Shown here: positions 19,271 through 29,433 of the stretch, piece after piece
Layout of the letters: every line of letters begins with the position of its first letter
Numbering within the stretch: the first letter of the stretch is position 1
DNA from: Luteimonas sp. RC10
GTDB taxonomy: Bacteria > Pseudomonadota > Gammaproteobacteria > Xanthomonadales > Xanthomonadaceae
Assembly: GCF_014192745.1 (NCBI RefSeq)
Contig: NZ_JACHYJ010000005.1
Location: 248,001 to 312,000, forward strand
DNA: 64,000 bases
Direction: 5' to 3'
Position numbers and translations under genes: made by a program
Notes under the pieces: model-generated
What the model was told of the DNA's origin: nothing
Database searches by the model: none
The model's input: only the letters and a program-made list of their open reading frames with translations

Positions 19271-21235
19271 ATGGTCCGCAAGGGACTGCAGTGGATGCTT
19301 GCGCTCGTCGTGGCGGTCGCGTGTACGGGCGCGTATGCGCAGGTCGATCTGGCGCCGTTCGTCGAGGACGACGGTTTCCGCGACATCAAGATCTCGCCGA
19401 CCGGCGAATACTTCGCGGCAACGATGCCGCACGGGGACACCACCGCGATCGGGGTGATCCGCTGGACCGATCGCAGCATCGTCGGCAGCTACCGGTTGCC
19501 GCGCAACACCCACATCGCCGACTTCTGGTGGGCCAACGACGATCGCCTGGTCTTCGCGTTGGCCGAGCGCTTCGGCGCGCGCGATTATCCATCGCTCACC
19601 GGCGAGCTCTATGCAATGAACGCCGATGGGTCGCGCGCGCAGTTGCTCGTGGGTTGGCGGGTGCGCGGCACGCCGACCGGGACCCGGATCCCGACCGGCG
19701 GCAAGGCCGAGATGGTCAGCGCGTTTCCGATCGACCTGCTACCGGGCGATCCGCGCAACATCCTGGTGGCGGTCTCGCCGTTCACCAAGGATCCGATGAC
19801 CCGCGTCGATCGGCTTGACGTCTACTCAGGGCGCCGCACGACCGAAGCCACAGTGCCGGTCGCACGTGCGCGATTCAGGACCGATCACGCCGGCGAGGTG
19901 CGCTTTGCGGTCGGGGCCCAGGCCGACAATCGCTCGAAGCTGTATTACCGCACCGGGCGCGGCGAGGACTGGCGGTTGATCAATGACGAACGTGAAAGCG
20001 GGCGCCATGAGTATCCACTTGGCTTCTCCGAGGACGACCGCATCGCCTACCTGCGGGTGACCCAAGCCGAAGGTCCGGATGCGATCGTCGCCTGGGACAT
20101 CGCCGCGGACACACGACGCGAGGTGCTGCGCGATGCCGTCGTCGACCCGGAGGTCATCTATCGACCGGACACGTCGACGCCGGTCGGCGCGCGGTTCCTG
20201 GGCGCGACGCCGCGACAGGTGTTCTTCGACGGCAACTCCGCCGACGCCAGGCTCGGGCGCATGTTCGAACAGGCATTCCCGGGCCAGGCCGTACGGATCA
20301 TTTCGGCCACGCGCGATGCCTCGACCAAGGTGCTGATGGCGACCAGCGATGTCGACCCGGGTAGCTTCTACACCTACGACGCGGCCACCAAAGAGGCGGC
20401 GTTCGCACTCGCGCGGCGGGCAGGCGTCGACCCGACGCAGATGGCACCGATGCGCGCGGTTTCGTTGCCGGCCCGCGACGGCCTGGTGCTGCACGGCTAT
20501 CTCACGCGTCCATCGGGACATGACGACGGCCCGTTGCCGCTGGTGGTGCTGCCGCATGGCGGGCCGTTCGGCATCTTCGACGACTGGGCGTTCGATCCTG
20601 ACGTGCAGGTGCTGGCGCAGGCCGGGTATGCCGTGCTGCAGATCAATTACCGCGGCTCGGGCAATTACGGTCGCAGCTTCCGCCAGGCCGGTGCGCGCGG
20701 CTGGGGCACGACGATGCAGGATGATCTGACCGATGCGACCCGCTGGGCGATCGCGCAGGGCATCGCCGATGCCGAGCGTGTCTGCCTCTACGGCGGCAGT
20801 TATGGCGGCTACGCGTCGTTGATGGGCGTGGCGCGCGAGCCGGCGTTGTATCGCTGTGCGGTCGGCTATGTCGGCGTGTACGACCTGCCGTTGATGCGGG
20901 CAGACAACCGGCGATCCGCGGCCTGGGCGGGCACCTGGACCGACGAGTGGGTCGGCGACGATACCGCGCAACTGTCGGCGCGTTCGCCCACGCGTCTGGC
21001 GACGCAGATCCGCGTGCCGGTGCTGCTGGTGGCCGGCGGCCAGGACGAGGTCGCGCCGGTCGAACACACGCGCCGGATGGAGCGTGCGCTGCGGGCGGCC
21101 AATGTGCCGGTCGAGACCTTGTACGTCGCCAACGAGGGACACGGCTTCTACAAGCCGGAGAACAAGCGCGCGTTCTACACCCGGTTGCTCGCGTTCCTGT
21201 CCACCCACCTGGGCGGCGCCACCGCGAAGGAATGA
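19271..21235 (+). CDS. secreted S9-family prolyl-oligopeptidase-like peptidase
   Basis: A 654-residue protein. The ATG at 19271 follows a strong ribosome site (aaaggag). The signal peptide is MVRKGLQWMLALVVAVACTGAYA. An irregular beta-propeller fills about residues 30-400 and the C-terminal hydrolase carries the triad: Ser in LYGGSYGGY, Asp in GGQDEVAP, His in NEGHGFY. Such enzymes cut short peptides, often at the N-terminus, in the periplasm. TAGACT at 19193-19198 is a possible -10. It is divergent from the POT transporter and followed after 114 bases by a second S9 enzyme. Confidence 0.9.
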   Translation: MVRKGLQWMLALVVAVACTGAYAQVDLAPFVEDDGFRDIKISPTGEYFAATMPHGDTTAIGVIRWTDRSIVGSYRLPRNTHIADFWWANDDRLVFALAERFGARDYPSLTGELYAMNADGSRAQLLVGWRVRGTPTGTRIPTGGKAEMVSAFPIDLLPGDPRNILVAVSPFTKDPMTRVDRLDVYSGRRTTEATVPVARARFRTDHAGEVRFAVGAQADNRSKLYYRTGRGEDWRLINDERESGRHEYPLGFSEDDRIAYLRVTQAEGPDAIVAWDIAADTRREVLRDAVVDPEVIYRPDTSTPVGARFLGATPRQVFFDGNSADARLGRMFEQAFPGQAVRIISATRDASTKVLMATSDVDPGSFYTYDAATKEAAFALARRAGVDPTQMAPMRAVSLPARDGLVLHGYLTRPSGHDDGPLPLVVLPHGGPFGIFDDWAFDPDVQVLAQAGYAVLQINYRGSGNYGRSFRQAGARGWGTTMQDDLTDATRWAIAQGIADAERVCLYGGSYGGYASLMGVAREPALYRCAVGYVGVYDLPLMRADNRRSAAWAGTWTDEWVGDDTAQLSARSPTRLATQIRVPVLLVAGGQDEVAPVEHTRRMERALRAANVPVETLYVANEGHGFYKPENKRAFYTRLLAFLSTHLGGATAKE

Positions 21236-21349
21236 ATGCGGGCCGGTGCCCGGTCATGCGACGCCCCGCGCAGGCGGGGCGTCCTCGGGCGCTTTGCCAG
21301 CCTGGCGGCACCGGCCTACCATGCGGACTCTTTGCCTGGAGCCCGTCCC

Positions 21350-23443
<2,094 letters not shown>

Positions 23444-23550
23444 GCGTCGCGCCGCCTCGTCGCCACCGGCGGGGCCTGCGTCGCCTCGCGTCCGGCACAC
23501 TGCCGGGCGCGAGCGTGTCTTCCGACTCCGTCTTTTGAAGGTCCGACCGC

Positions 23551-24810
23551 ATGGCGATCGAATCCGCTGCACCTTCCTCCGCGCTGATCACCAGCGACAT
23601 CGTCCTGTTCGGCCTGATCGCCGCGACGCTGGGGCTGATTTTCTGGCTGGCCAGCGGCCCGACGCCGTTCTGGAAGAAATTCTTCACCTGGGTGCCGGCG
23701 CTGCTGCTGTGCTATTTCGTGCCAGCGTTCTACAACACCGTCGGGCTGATCGACGGCGAGCACAACAGCCTCTACAACCCGATCGCCAGCCGCGTGCTGC
23801 TGCCCGCGGCCCTGGTGCTGCTGACGTTGTCGATCGACCTCAAGGGCATCCTCAAGCTCGGGCCCAAACTGCTGTTTGTGTTCGTCGCCGGCACGGTCGG
23901 TATCGTGCTCGGCGCGATCGTCTCGTTCCAGATCATGGAATGGGTGCACCCGCCGGTCGTCGCCGGCGACACCTGGAAGGGCATGGCGGCGCTGGCCGGC
24001 AGCTGGATCGGCGGCGGCGCGAACATGGTCGCGATGCGCGAGGTGTACGGCGTCGATGCCACATTGTTCGGCCAGTTCGCGGTGGTCGACGTCGCGATGG
24101 CCAGCGCCCTGATGGCGACGTTGCTGTTCCTGGCCAACCGTTCGACGCAGATCGACGCGCGTTCGGGCGCCGACACGCGCGCCATCGACGAGATGAAAGC
24201 CAAGATGGCCGCTTTCGAGGCCGCGAATGCCCGCATTCCCACGCTCACTGACCTGATGGTCATCGTCGGTATGGCCTTCGGTATCGTCGCCGCGGCGCAT
24301 GCGATCGCCGCGCCGCTGGCGGCCTGGTTCGGTGCCAACGTCGAGAACGCCGCGCAGTACAGCCTCGACTCCGCCTTCGTGTGGGTGATCCTGATCGCCA
24401 CCGCGGCGGGGCTGAGTCTCAGCTTCACGCGCGCGCGCAACCTGGAGAGCGCCGGCGCCTCGCGGCTGGGCACCGTGTTCCTGTATTTCCTGATCGCCTG
24501 CATCGGCATGCAGATGGACTTCATGAAGCTGTTCGACCGGCTGGAACTGATCGCGATCGGCGCGATCTGGATGGCAGTCCACGTGCTGGTGATCTGGGGC
24601 GCGGCACGCCTGGTCAAGGCGCCAATGTTCTACGTCGGCGTCGGCTCGATGGGCAACGTCGGCGCGGCCGCGTCGGCGCCGGTCATCGCCGCGGCGTTCC
24701 ATCCCACGCTCGCGCCGGTCGGCGTGCTGCTGGGCACCGTCGGCTATGCCACCGGCACGGTAATTGCCTACTTCGTCGGCCAGATCCTGCGCCTCATGGC
24801 CGGCCAATAA
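23551..24810 (+). CDS. DUF819-family membrane protein
   Basis: A 419-residue protein with about ten to twelve hydrophobic spans. The central motif AALAGSWIGGGANMVAMREVYGVD and the C-terminal GSMGNVGAAASAPVIAAAFH are typical of DUF819 (YjcL-like), a family with a transporter-like fold and no firmly established substrate. Being downstream of two secreted peptidases suggests amino-acid or peptide transport, an inference from context. The stop codon lies inside a 13-bp tandem repeat joined to a palindromic element, so the end of the gene may have been reshaped by that insertion. Confidence 0.85.
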   Translation: MAIESAAPSSALITSDIVLFGLIAATLGLIFWLASGPTPFWKKFFTWVPALLLCYFVPAFYNTVGLIDGEHNSLYNPIASRVLLPAALVLLTLSIDLKGILKLGPKLLFVFVAGTVGIVLGAIVSFQIMEWVHPPVVAGDTWKGMAALAGSWIGGGANMVAMREVYGVDATLFGQFAVVDVAMASALMATLLFLANRSTQIDARSGADTRAIDEMKAKMAAFEAANARIPTLTDLMVIVGMAFGIVAAAHAIAAPLAAWFGANVENAAQYSLDSAFVWVILIATAAGLSLSFTRARNLESAGASRLGTVFLYFLIACIGMQMDFMKLFDRLELIAIGAIWMAVHVLVIWGAARLVKAPMFYVGVGSMGNVGAAASAPVIAAAFHPTLAPVGVLLGTVGYATGTVIAYFVGQILRLMAGQ

Positions 24811-24894
24811 CCGGGGTCAATAACCGGGGTCAGAGTGGATTTTTCACAACCGGGGCAGCGTGCATCTCTCGGGAATTGCACGCTGACCCCGGTT
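24805..24894. repeat. palindromic element copy A with 13-bp tandem duplication
   Basis: Two head-to-tail copies of CAATAACCGGGGT (24805-24830) run into CAGAGTGGATTTTT. An imperfect palindrome at 24848-24894 follows, whose arms begin AACCGGGGCAGCGTGCA and end TGCACGCTGACCCCGGTT. The core matches copies B, C and D. The first tandem unit contains the stop codon of the DUF819 gene. Confidence 0.8.
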
Positions 24895-24985
24895 TTCACC
24901 GCAGCGTTCTGGCACCGGCAGTTCGGCCGGTCGCCCGGCAAGGGGGCAGCGCGGAGCTGTGCCGTCCAGGGCCGCAGACAAAGCA

Positions 24986-25038
24986 AAACCGGGGTCAGAG
25001 TGCAATTTCGTGAGCGAAATGCACTCTGACCCCGGTTT
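24986..25038. repeat. palindromic element copy B
   Basis: Inverted arms AAACCGGGGTCAGAGTGCA and TGCACTCTGACCCCGGTTT are exact complements; the inner bases aatttcg and cgaaa extend the stem around a short loop. It lies between copy A and the ybdD stop. Similar 'ggggtcagagtgca' palindromes are common in Xanthomonadaceae, often near REP-associated transposase genes; no such gene is in this window. Confidence 0.85.
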
Positions 25039-25047
25039 GCGGGTGGG

Positions 25048-25272
25048 TCAGCAGCAGCGGAAGCCGCTGCGCCCGCCGAAGCGGGCTTCCTGGCGCTCGC
25101 GAAAGAAGGTCTTGTAGTCCATCGGTTCGCGATCGGGGTGCTTGTCGAGCATGTGGCGGACGTAGTTGTCGTAATCGGGGACGCCGCAGCACAGCCGCGC
25201 GGTCTGCACCACTCTTCGCCACACACGTTTGTGTGTGGCGAAGTAGTCGACCGGGACCAGGGTGCCGGCCAT
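25048..25272 (-). CDS. ybdD: YbdD/YjiX family small protein, CstA partner
   Basis: A 74-residue protein with the family sequence CCGVPDYDNYVRHMLDKHPD followed by EPMDYKTFF, and a terminal SGFRCC. YbdD-type proteins are encoded next to CstA-type transporters and are needed for, or modulate, pyruvate uptake in enterobacteria. It starts 28 bases after the cstA stop with an aggag ribosome site, so it is in the same transcript. Confidence 0.9.
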   Translation of the reverse strand: MAGTLVPVDYFATHKRVWRRVVQTARLCCGVPDYDNYVRHMLDKHPDREPMDYKTFFRERQEARFGGRSGFRCC

Positions 25273-25300
25273 CAGCGCATCGCTCCTGCCGCGGCCCGCA

Positions 25301-27394
25301 TCACAGCCAGGCCTTCTGCTGGTCGGGCGAGAGCTCCACGTACGGCGTCTCGCGTGCGGTCGGCGTGGCGACGCGGCGGGCCCGCACGATCGCGCGGATC
25401 GCGAAGAACAGCGTGCTGAACACCACGAACAGGAACAGCGCCGTCAGGCCCGCGTTGACGTAGGCGTTGACCACCACCTGCTGCATCTGGCCGGCGGTCT
25501 TGGCCGCGCCCAGCAGTTCGCCGTTGGCCAGCGCGGTCTTGTAGTGGCTGGCCTGGGCGAGGAAGCCGACCGCCGGCTTGGGGTCGAACAGCTTGATCAG
25601 GCCGGCCGCCGTGGTGCAGATCAGCAGCCACACCGCAGGCACCACCGTCACCCATGCATAGCGGTCCTTCTTCATCTTGAACAGCACCACCGTGCACAGC
25701 ATCAGCGCGATGCCGGCCAGCATCTGGTTGGCGATGCCGAACAGCGGCCACAGGGTATTGATGCCGCCCAGCGGATCGACCACGCCCTGGTAGAGGAAGT
25801 AGCCCCACAGCGCCACGCAACCGGCCGTGCCCAGGGCGTTGGCGCCCCAGTTGTCGGTCTTGCGCAGCACCGGCACGAAGTTGCCGAGCAGGTCCTGCAG
25901 CATGAAGCGACCTGCGCGCGTGCCCGCGTCCACCGCGGTCAGGATGAACAGGGCCTCGAACAGGATCGCGAAGTGGTACCAGAACGCCATTGCCGCTTCG
26001 CCGGTGAAGGGCAGGGCGTCGTGCAGGATCACCGCAATGCCCACCGCCAGCGTCGGCGCACCGCCGGCGCGCGAGATGATGGTGTGCTCGCCGATCTGCT
26101 GGGCCTTGAGCTCCAGCGCCTCGGGCGTGATCACAAAGCCCATCTGGCTCACCGCCGCCGCCGCGCTGTGCACGTCGGTGCCGACGATCGCCGCGGGGCT
26201 GTTCATCGCAAAGTAGATGCCCGGATCGAGGATCGAGGCCGCGACCAGCGCCATGATCGCCACGAACGATTCCATCAGCATGCCGCCATAGCCGATGTAG
26301 CGGGCGTGGGTCTCGTTGGCGAGCAGCTTGGGCGTGGTGCCCGAGGAGATCAGCGCGTGGAAGCCCGACACCGCGCCGCAGGCGATGGTGATGAACAGGA
26401 ACGGGAACAGGCCGCCCTTCCAGACCGGACCGTCGCCGGTGGACGCGAACTCGGTCAGCGCCGGCATCTTCAGCGAGGTGACCTCGGGGCTGGCGATGAC
26501 GATGCCGATCGCCAGCGCGACGATCACGCCGATCTTGAGGAACGTCGACAGGTAGTCGCGCGGCGCCAGCAGCAGCCACACCGGCAGCGTCGCAGCGACG
26601 AAGCCGTAGCCGATCAGCATCCAGGTGATCTGGGTGCCGGTGAAGGTGAACGCCGGGCCCCAGGTCGGATGGGCGCCGACCTTGCCGCCCAGCCAGATCG
26701 CGCCCAGCAGCAGCACGATGCCGACCACCGAGATCTCGCCGATCTTGCCGGGGCGGATGTAGCGCATGTACAGGCCCATGAAGATCGCGATGGGCATCGT
26801 CGCGATCACCGTGAACATGCCCCAGGGGCTCTCGGCCAGCGCCTTGACGACGATCATCGCCAGCACCGCCAGGATGATGATCATGATCATGAAGGCGCCG
26901 AACAGCGCGATCGTGCCTGCGACCTGGCCCATCTCCTCGCGGACCAGATCACCGAGCGAGCGGCCGTTGCGGCGGGTGGACACGAACAGGACCATGAAGT
27001 CCTGCACCGCGCCGGCCAGCACCACACCGACGATCAGCCACAGCATGCCGGGCAGGTAGCCCATCTGCGCGGCCAATACCGGGCCGACCAGCGGACCGGC
27101 ACCGGCGATCGCGGCGAAGTGGTGCCCGAACAGCACGTGCTTGTTGGTCGGCACGTAGTCCAGACCGTCGTTGTTGACGTGCGCGGGCGTGGCACGCCGC
27201 ACGTCGAGCCCCATCACGTTCTTGGCGATGTACAGGCTGTAGTAGCGATAGGCGACCAGATAGATCGACACCGCTGCGACCACGATCCACAGCGCGCTGA
27301 TCTGTTCGCCTTGACGCAGGGCGACGACGCCCATGCAGGCGGCGCCCAGCAGCGCGACCGCGCCCCAGACGACGTGGTTGACGACACCCTTCAT
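25301..27394 (-). CDS. cstA: CstA-family pyruvate/peptide transporter
   Basis: A 697-residue membrane protein with about 16-18 spans. CstA hallmarks include HHFAAIAGAGPLVGPVLAAQ and GVVLAGAVQDFMVLFVSTRRNGRSLGD. CstA-type carriers import pyruvate, and possibly peptides, and are induced on carbon starvation in enterobacteria. The start MKGVVNHVVWG at 27394 is followed immediately by a hydrophobic span. The ybdD gene follows. No CRP-like site is obvious in the upstream sequence. Confidence 0.93.
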   Translation of the reverse strand: MKGVVNHVVWGAVALLGAACMGVVALRQGEQISALWIVVAAVSIYLVAYRYYSLYIAKNVMGLDVRRATPAHVNNDGLDYVPTNKHVLFGHHFAAIAGAGPLVGPVLAAQMGYLPGMLWLIVGVVLAGAVQDFMVLFVSTRRNGRSLGDLVREEMGQVAGTIALFGAFMIMIIILAVLAMIVVKALAESPWGMFTVIATMPIAIFMGLYMRYIRPGKIGEISVVGIVLLLGAIWLGGKVGAHPTWGPAFTFTGTQITWMLIGYGFVAATLPVWLLLAPRDYLSTFLKIGVIVALAIGIVIASPEVTSLKMPALTEFASTGDGPVWKGGLFPFLFITIACGAVSGFHALISSGTTPKLLANETHARYIGYGGMLMESFVAIMALVAASILDPGIYFAMNSPAAIVGTDVHSAAAAVSQMGFVITPEALELKAQQIGEHTIISRAGGAPTLAVGIAVILHDALPFTGEAAMAFWYHFAILFEALFILTAVDAGTRAGRFMLQDLLGNFVPVLRKTDNWGANALGTAGCVALWGYFLYQGVVDPLGGINTLWPLFGIANQMLAGIALMLCTVVLFKMKKDRYAWVTVVPAVWLLICTTAAGLIKLFDPKPAVGFLAQASHYKTALANGELLGAAKTAGQMQQVVVNAYVNAGLTALFLFVVFSTLFFAIRAIVRARRVATPTARETPYVELSPDQQKAWL

Positions 27395-27647
27395 AGCGAT
27401 TCCCCGGAAAGACCGCGCACAGGGTCGCGCCGGGGGGCGGCGCGGTCAATGCGCATCGAGGACGATCGCGGCCCAAAGCCTTACGACTTTCGTATTAGAC
27501 GCCGCGCGCGGCAATGTGAATGGGGCAGGGGCGGGCCCGGGCGTCCTGCTAGGATGGCGCGCCCTTTCGCCTTCGGACCTGCCCCGTGTCGACGATGCCG
27601 CTGCCCGCCCTGCGCATGCCCGCCCCGTATCGACCGCGCGTTTGGCG

Positions 27648-28292
27648 ATGAACGCTCCGATGGAGGCCTCGGAGGCCTCGCTGCGCGAGCAACTGCAGGC
27701 GCTGATCGCAGGCTTGCCCGACGGCGACGTGCAGGTCGGCCCGCTGGTCGACGAGCTCGGCGCGCAGGGCATGTTGCTGCTGGTGATCCTGCTGACGCTG
27801 GTGTTCCTGATCCCGGTCTCGATCCCGGGGGTGAGCACGGTGTTCGGTGCGGTCATCGTGCTGATCGGCGTGGCCCGGATGATGGGGCGTCCCTTGTGGC
27901 TGCCGTCCGCGGTGCGCCGCCGTTCGGTGCCGGCCGGCCGCATGCGCGGTGCGCTCGACACCGGCCTGAAGTGGGTGCGCCGGCTCGAGCGCATCACACG
28001 CCCCGGCCGCCTGGCGGGCCTGACCCACGGCCGTGGTGTCGGGTTGTTCAACGACGCGGCACTGATCCTGGGGGCGCTGCTGCTGATGGCGCCGTTCGGC
28101 TTCATTCCCTTCAGCAACACCGTGCCGGGCGTGGCGCTGATGTGCCTGGCGATCGGCCTGCTGCAGCGCGACGGCACGATGGTGCTGCTGGGCCACCTGG
28201 CCAATGTGCTGACGATCGTCTATTTCGCAGTGCTGATCGGCGGTGGCGGACTGGCGATCCGCGAGGCGGTCACGCGCTTCTGGCCGGCGTAG
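27648..28292 (+). CDS. ExoD-family exopolysaccharide synthesis protein
   Basis: A 214-residue membrane protein. The ATG at 27648 gives MNAPMEASEASLREQLQ. Residues about 40-65 (GMLLLVILLTLVFLIPVSIPGVS) and the PFGFIPFSNTVPGVALMCLAIGLLQRDG segment are characteristic of ExoD. In rhizobia ExoD affects exopolysaccharide and alkaline stress; the molecular role is not known. There are no polysaccharide genes next to it. It is divergent from cstA and convergent with corA. Confidence 0.85.
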   Translation: MNAPMEASEASLREQLQALIAGLPDGDVQVGPLVDELGAQGMLLLVILLTLVFLIPVSIPGVSTVFGAVIVLIGVARMMGRPLWLPSAVRRRSVPAGRMRGALDTGLKWVRRLERITRPGRLAGLTHGRGVGLFNDAALILGALLLMAPFGFIPFSNTVPGVALMCLAIGLLQRDGTMVLLGHLANVLTIVYFAVLIGGGGLAIREAVTRFWPA

Positions 28293-28337
28293 CGCCGGCC
28301 GCCCCGCGGTGTTGATGGCGCGGTGGAAACGCCGACG

Positions 28338-29351
28338 TCACAGCCAACCGGCGCGCTTGAACATGCGGTACAGCAGGCCCATGACCACGGCGGTGCCACC
28401 GATCAGCAGCGGGTAGGCGTAGCGTTCGTCGAGCTCGGGCATGTTGTGGAAGTTCATGCCGTACCAACTGGTGATCAGCGTGGGGGCGGCGAGCAGCGCG
28501 GCCCAGGCGCCGAGCTTCTTGACGATCTCGCCCTGGGTCAGCGTCACCAGCGCCTGGTTGACCGCAAGCGCGGTGCCGAGCATGTCGCGCAGCGCATCGA
28601 CGGTCTCGTTGATGCGGGCCGAATGGTCGAGCACGTCGCGGATGTAGGGCTTCATGTCGGCGGGCACCAGCGGCCCGGTGTTGCGCATCAGTTGCGAGAG
28701 CACATCCTGCAGCGGCGTGGCCGCGACCCGCATCCAGGTCAGTTCGCGCTTGAGTTCGTAGAGTCGGATCAGGATGCGGCGGTGGAACTGCGCGCTGACG
28801 ATGTGGCGTTCGAGCGCATCGAGCGTGGTGCGGAACTCCTCGACCACCGGCAGGTAGTTGTCGACGATCGCATCGAGCACCGCGTACAGCGCCGAGGACG
28901 GCCCCATCGCCAGCAGTGCCGGCTCGCGCTCCAGGCGGCGGCGCGCCGGCGCGTACGACAGCGAGGCGCCGTGGCGCACGCTCACCAGATAGCGGGGGCC
29001 GAGAAACAGGTGGGTCTCGCCGTAGGCGATGCGCTCGTCCACCGCCTGCGCGGTGTTGGCGACGATGAACAGTGAATCGCCGTAGGCCTCGATCTTCGGG
29101 CGCTGGTGCGCCTTGCCTGCATCCTCGATCGCCAGGTCGTGCAGGTCGAACTCGGCCTGCAACTGCGCCAGCACGCTCTGGTCGGGTTCGTAGAGGCCGA
29201 TCCAGGCAAAGCACGCCGGATCGTCGGCCAGCGCCTCGCCGACATCGGCCAAGGCGACGTCGCGCTTGCCGCCAGGCCCGTAGACAGCGCAGTTCACCAC
29301 ACTCGGCGGATTGGACGGCATGGCGCCGGACGTTGCGGGAGACTCGCTCAT
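28338..29351 (-). CDS. corA: CorA-family divalent cation transporter
   Basis: A 337-residue protein. The ATG at 29351 (MSESPATSG) is chosen because the upstream part of the frame runs through the palindromic element. The cytoplasmic domain covers about 1-275. Two C-terminal spans follow, with the selectivity motif YGMNFHNMPELDE between them. It moves Mg2+ and other divalent ions through a pentameric channel. ZntB-like relatives lack the exact GMN, so CorA is the better name. It is separated from the GH97 gene by palindromic copy C. Confidence 0.9.
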   Translation of the reverse strand: MSESPATSGAMPSNPPSVVNCAVYGPGGKRDVALADVGEALADDPACFAWIGLYEPDQSVLAQLQAEFDLHDLAIEDAGKAHQRPKIEAYGDSLFIVANTAQAVDERIAYGETHLFLGPRYLVSVRHGASLSYAPARRRLEREPALLAMGPSSALYAVLDAIVDNYLPVVEEFRTTLDALERHIVSAQFHRRILIRLYELKRELTWMRVAATPLQDVLSQLMRNTGPLVPADMKPYIRDVLDHSARINETVDALRDMLGTALAVNQALVTLTQGEIVKKLGAWAALLAAPTLITSWYGMNFHNMPELDERYAYPLLIGGTAVVMGLLYRMFKRAGWL

Positions 29352-29367
29352 CGCCGCATCGTCCGCG

Positions 29368-29429
29368 AAACCGGGGTCAGAGTGCAATTTCTCGCCGTGC
29401 GACGAGAAATTGCACGCTGACCCCGGTTT
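29368..29429. repeat. palindromic element copy C
   Basis: Arms of 27 bases, beginning AAACCGGGGTCAGAGTGCAA, pair with one mismatch around an 8-base loop. It fills most of the 82 bases between the GH97 stop (29434) and the corA start (29351), which are on the same strand. A transcript through both genes would carry a very stable hairpin here. Confidence 0.88.
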
Positions 29430-29433
29430 GGTT

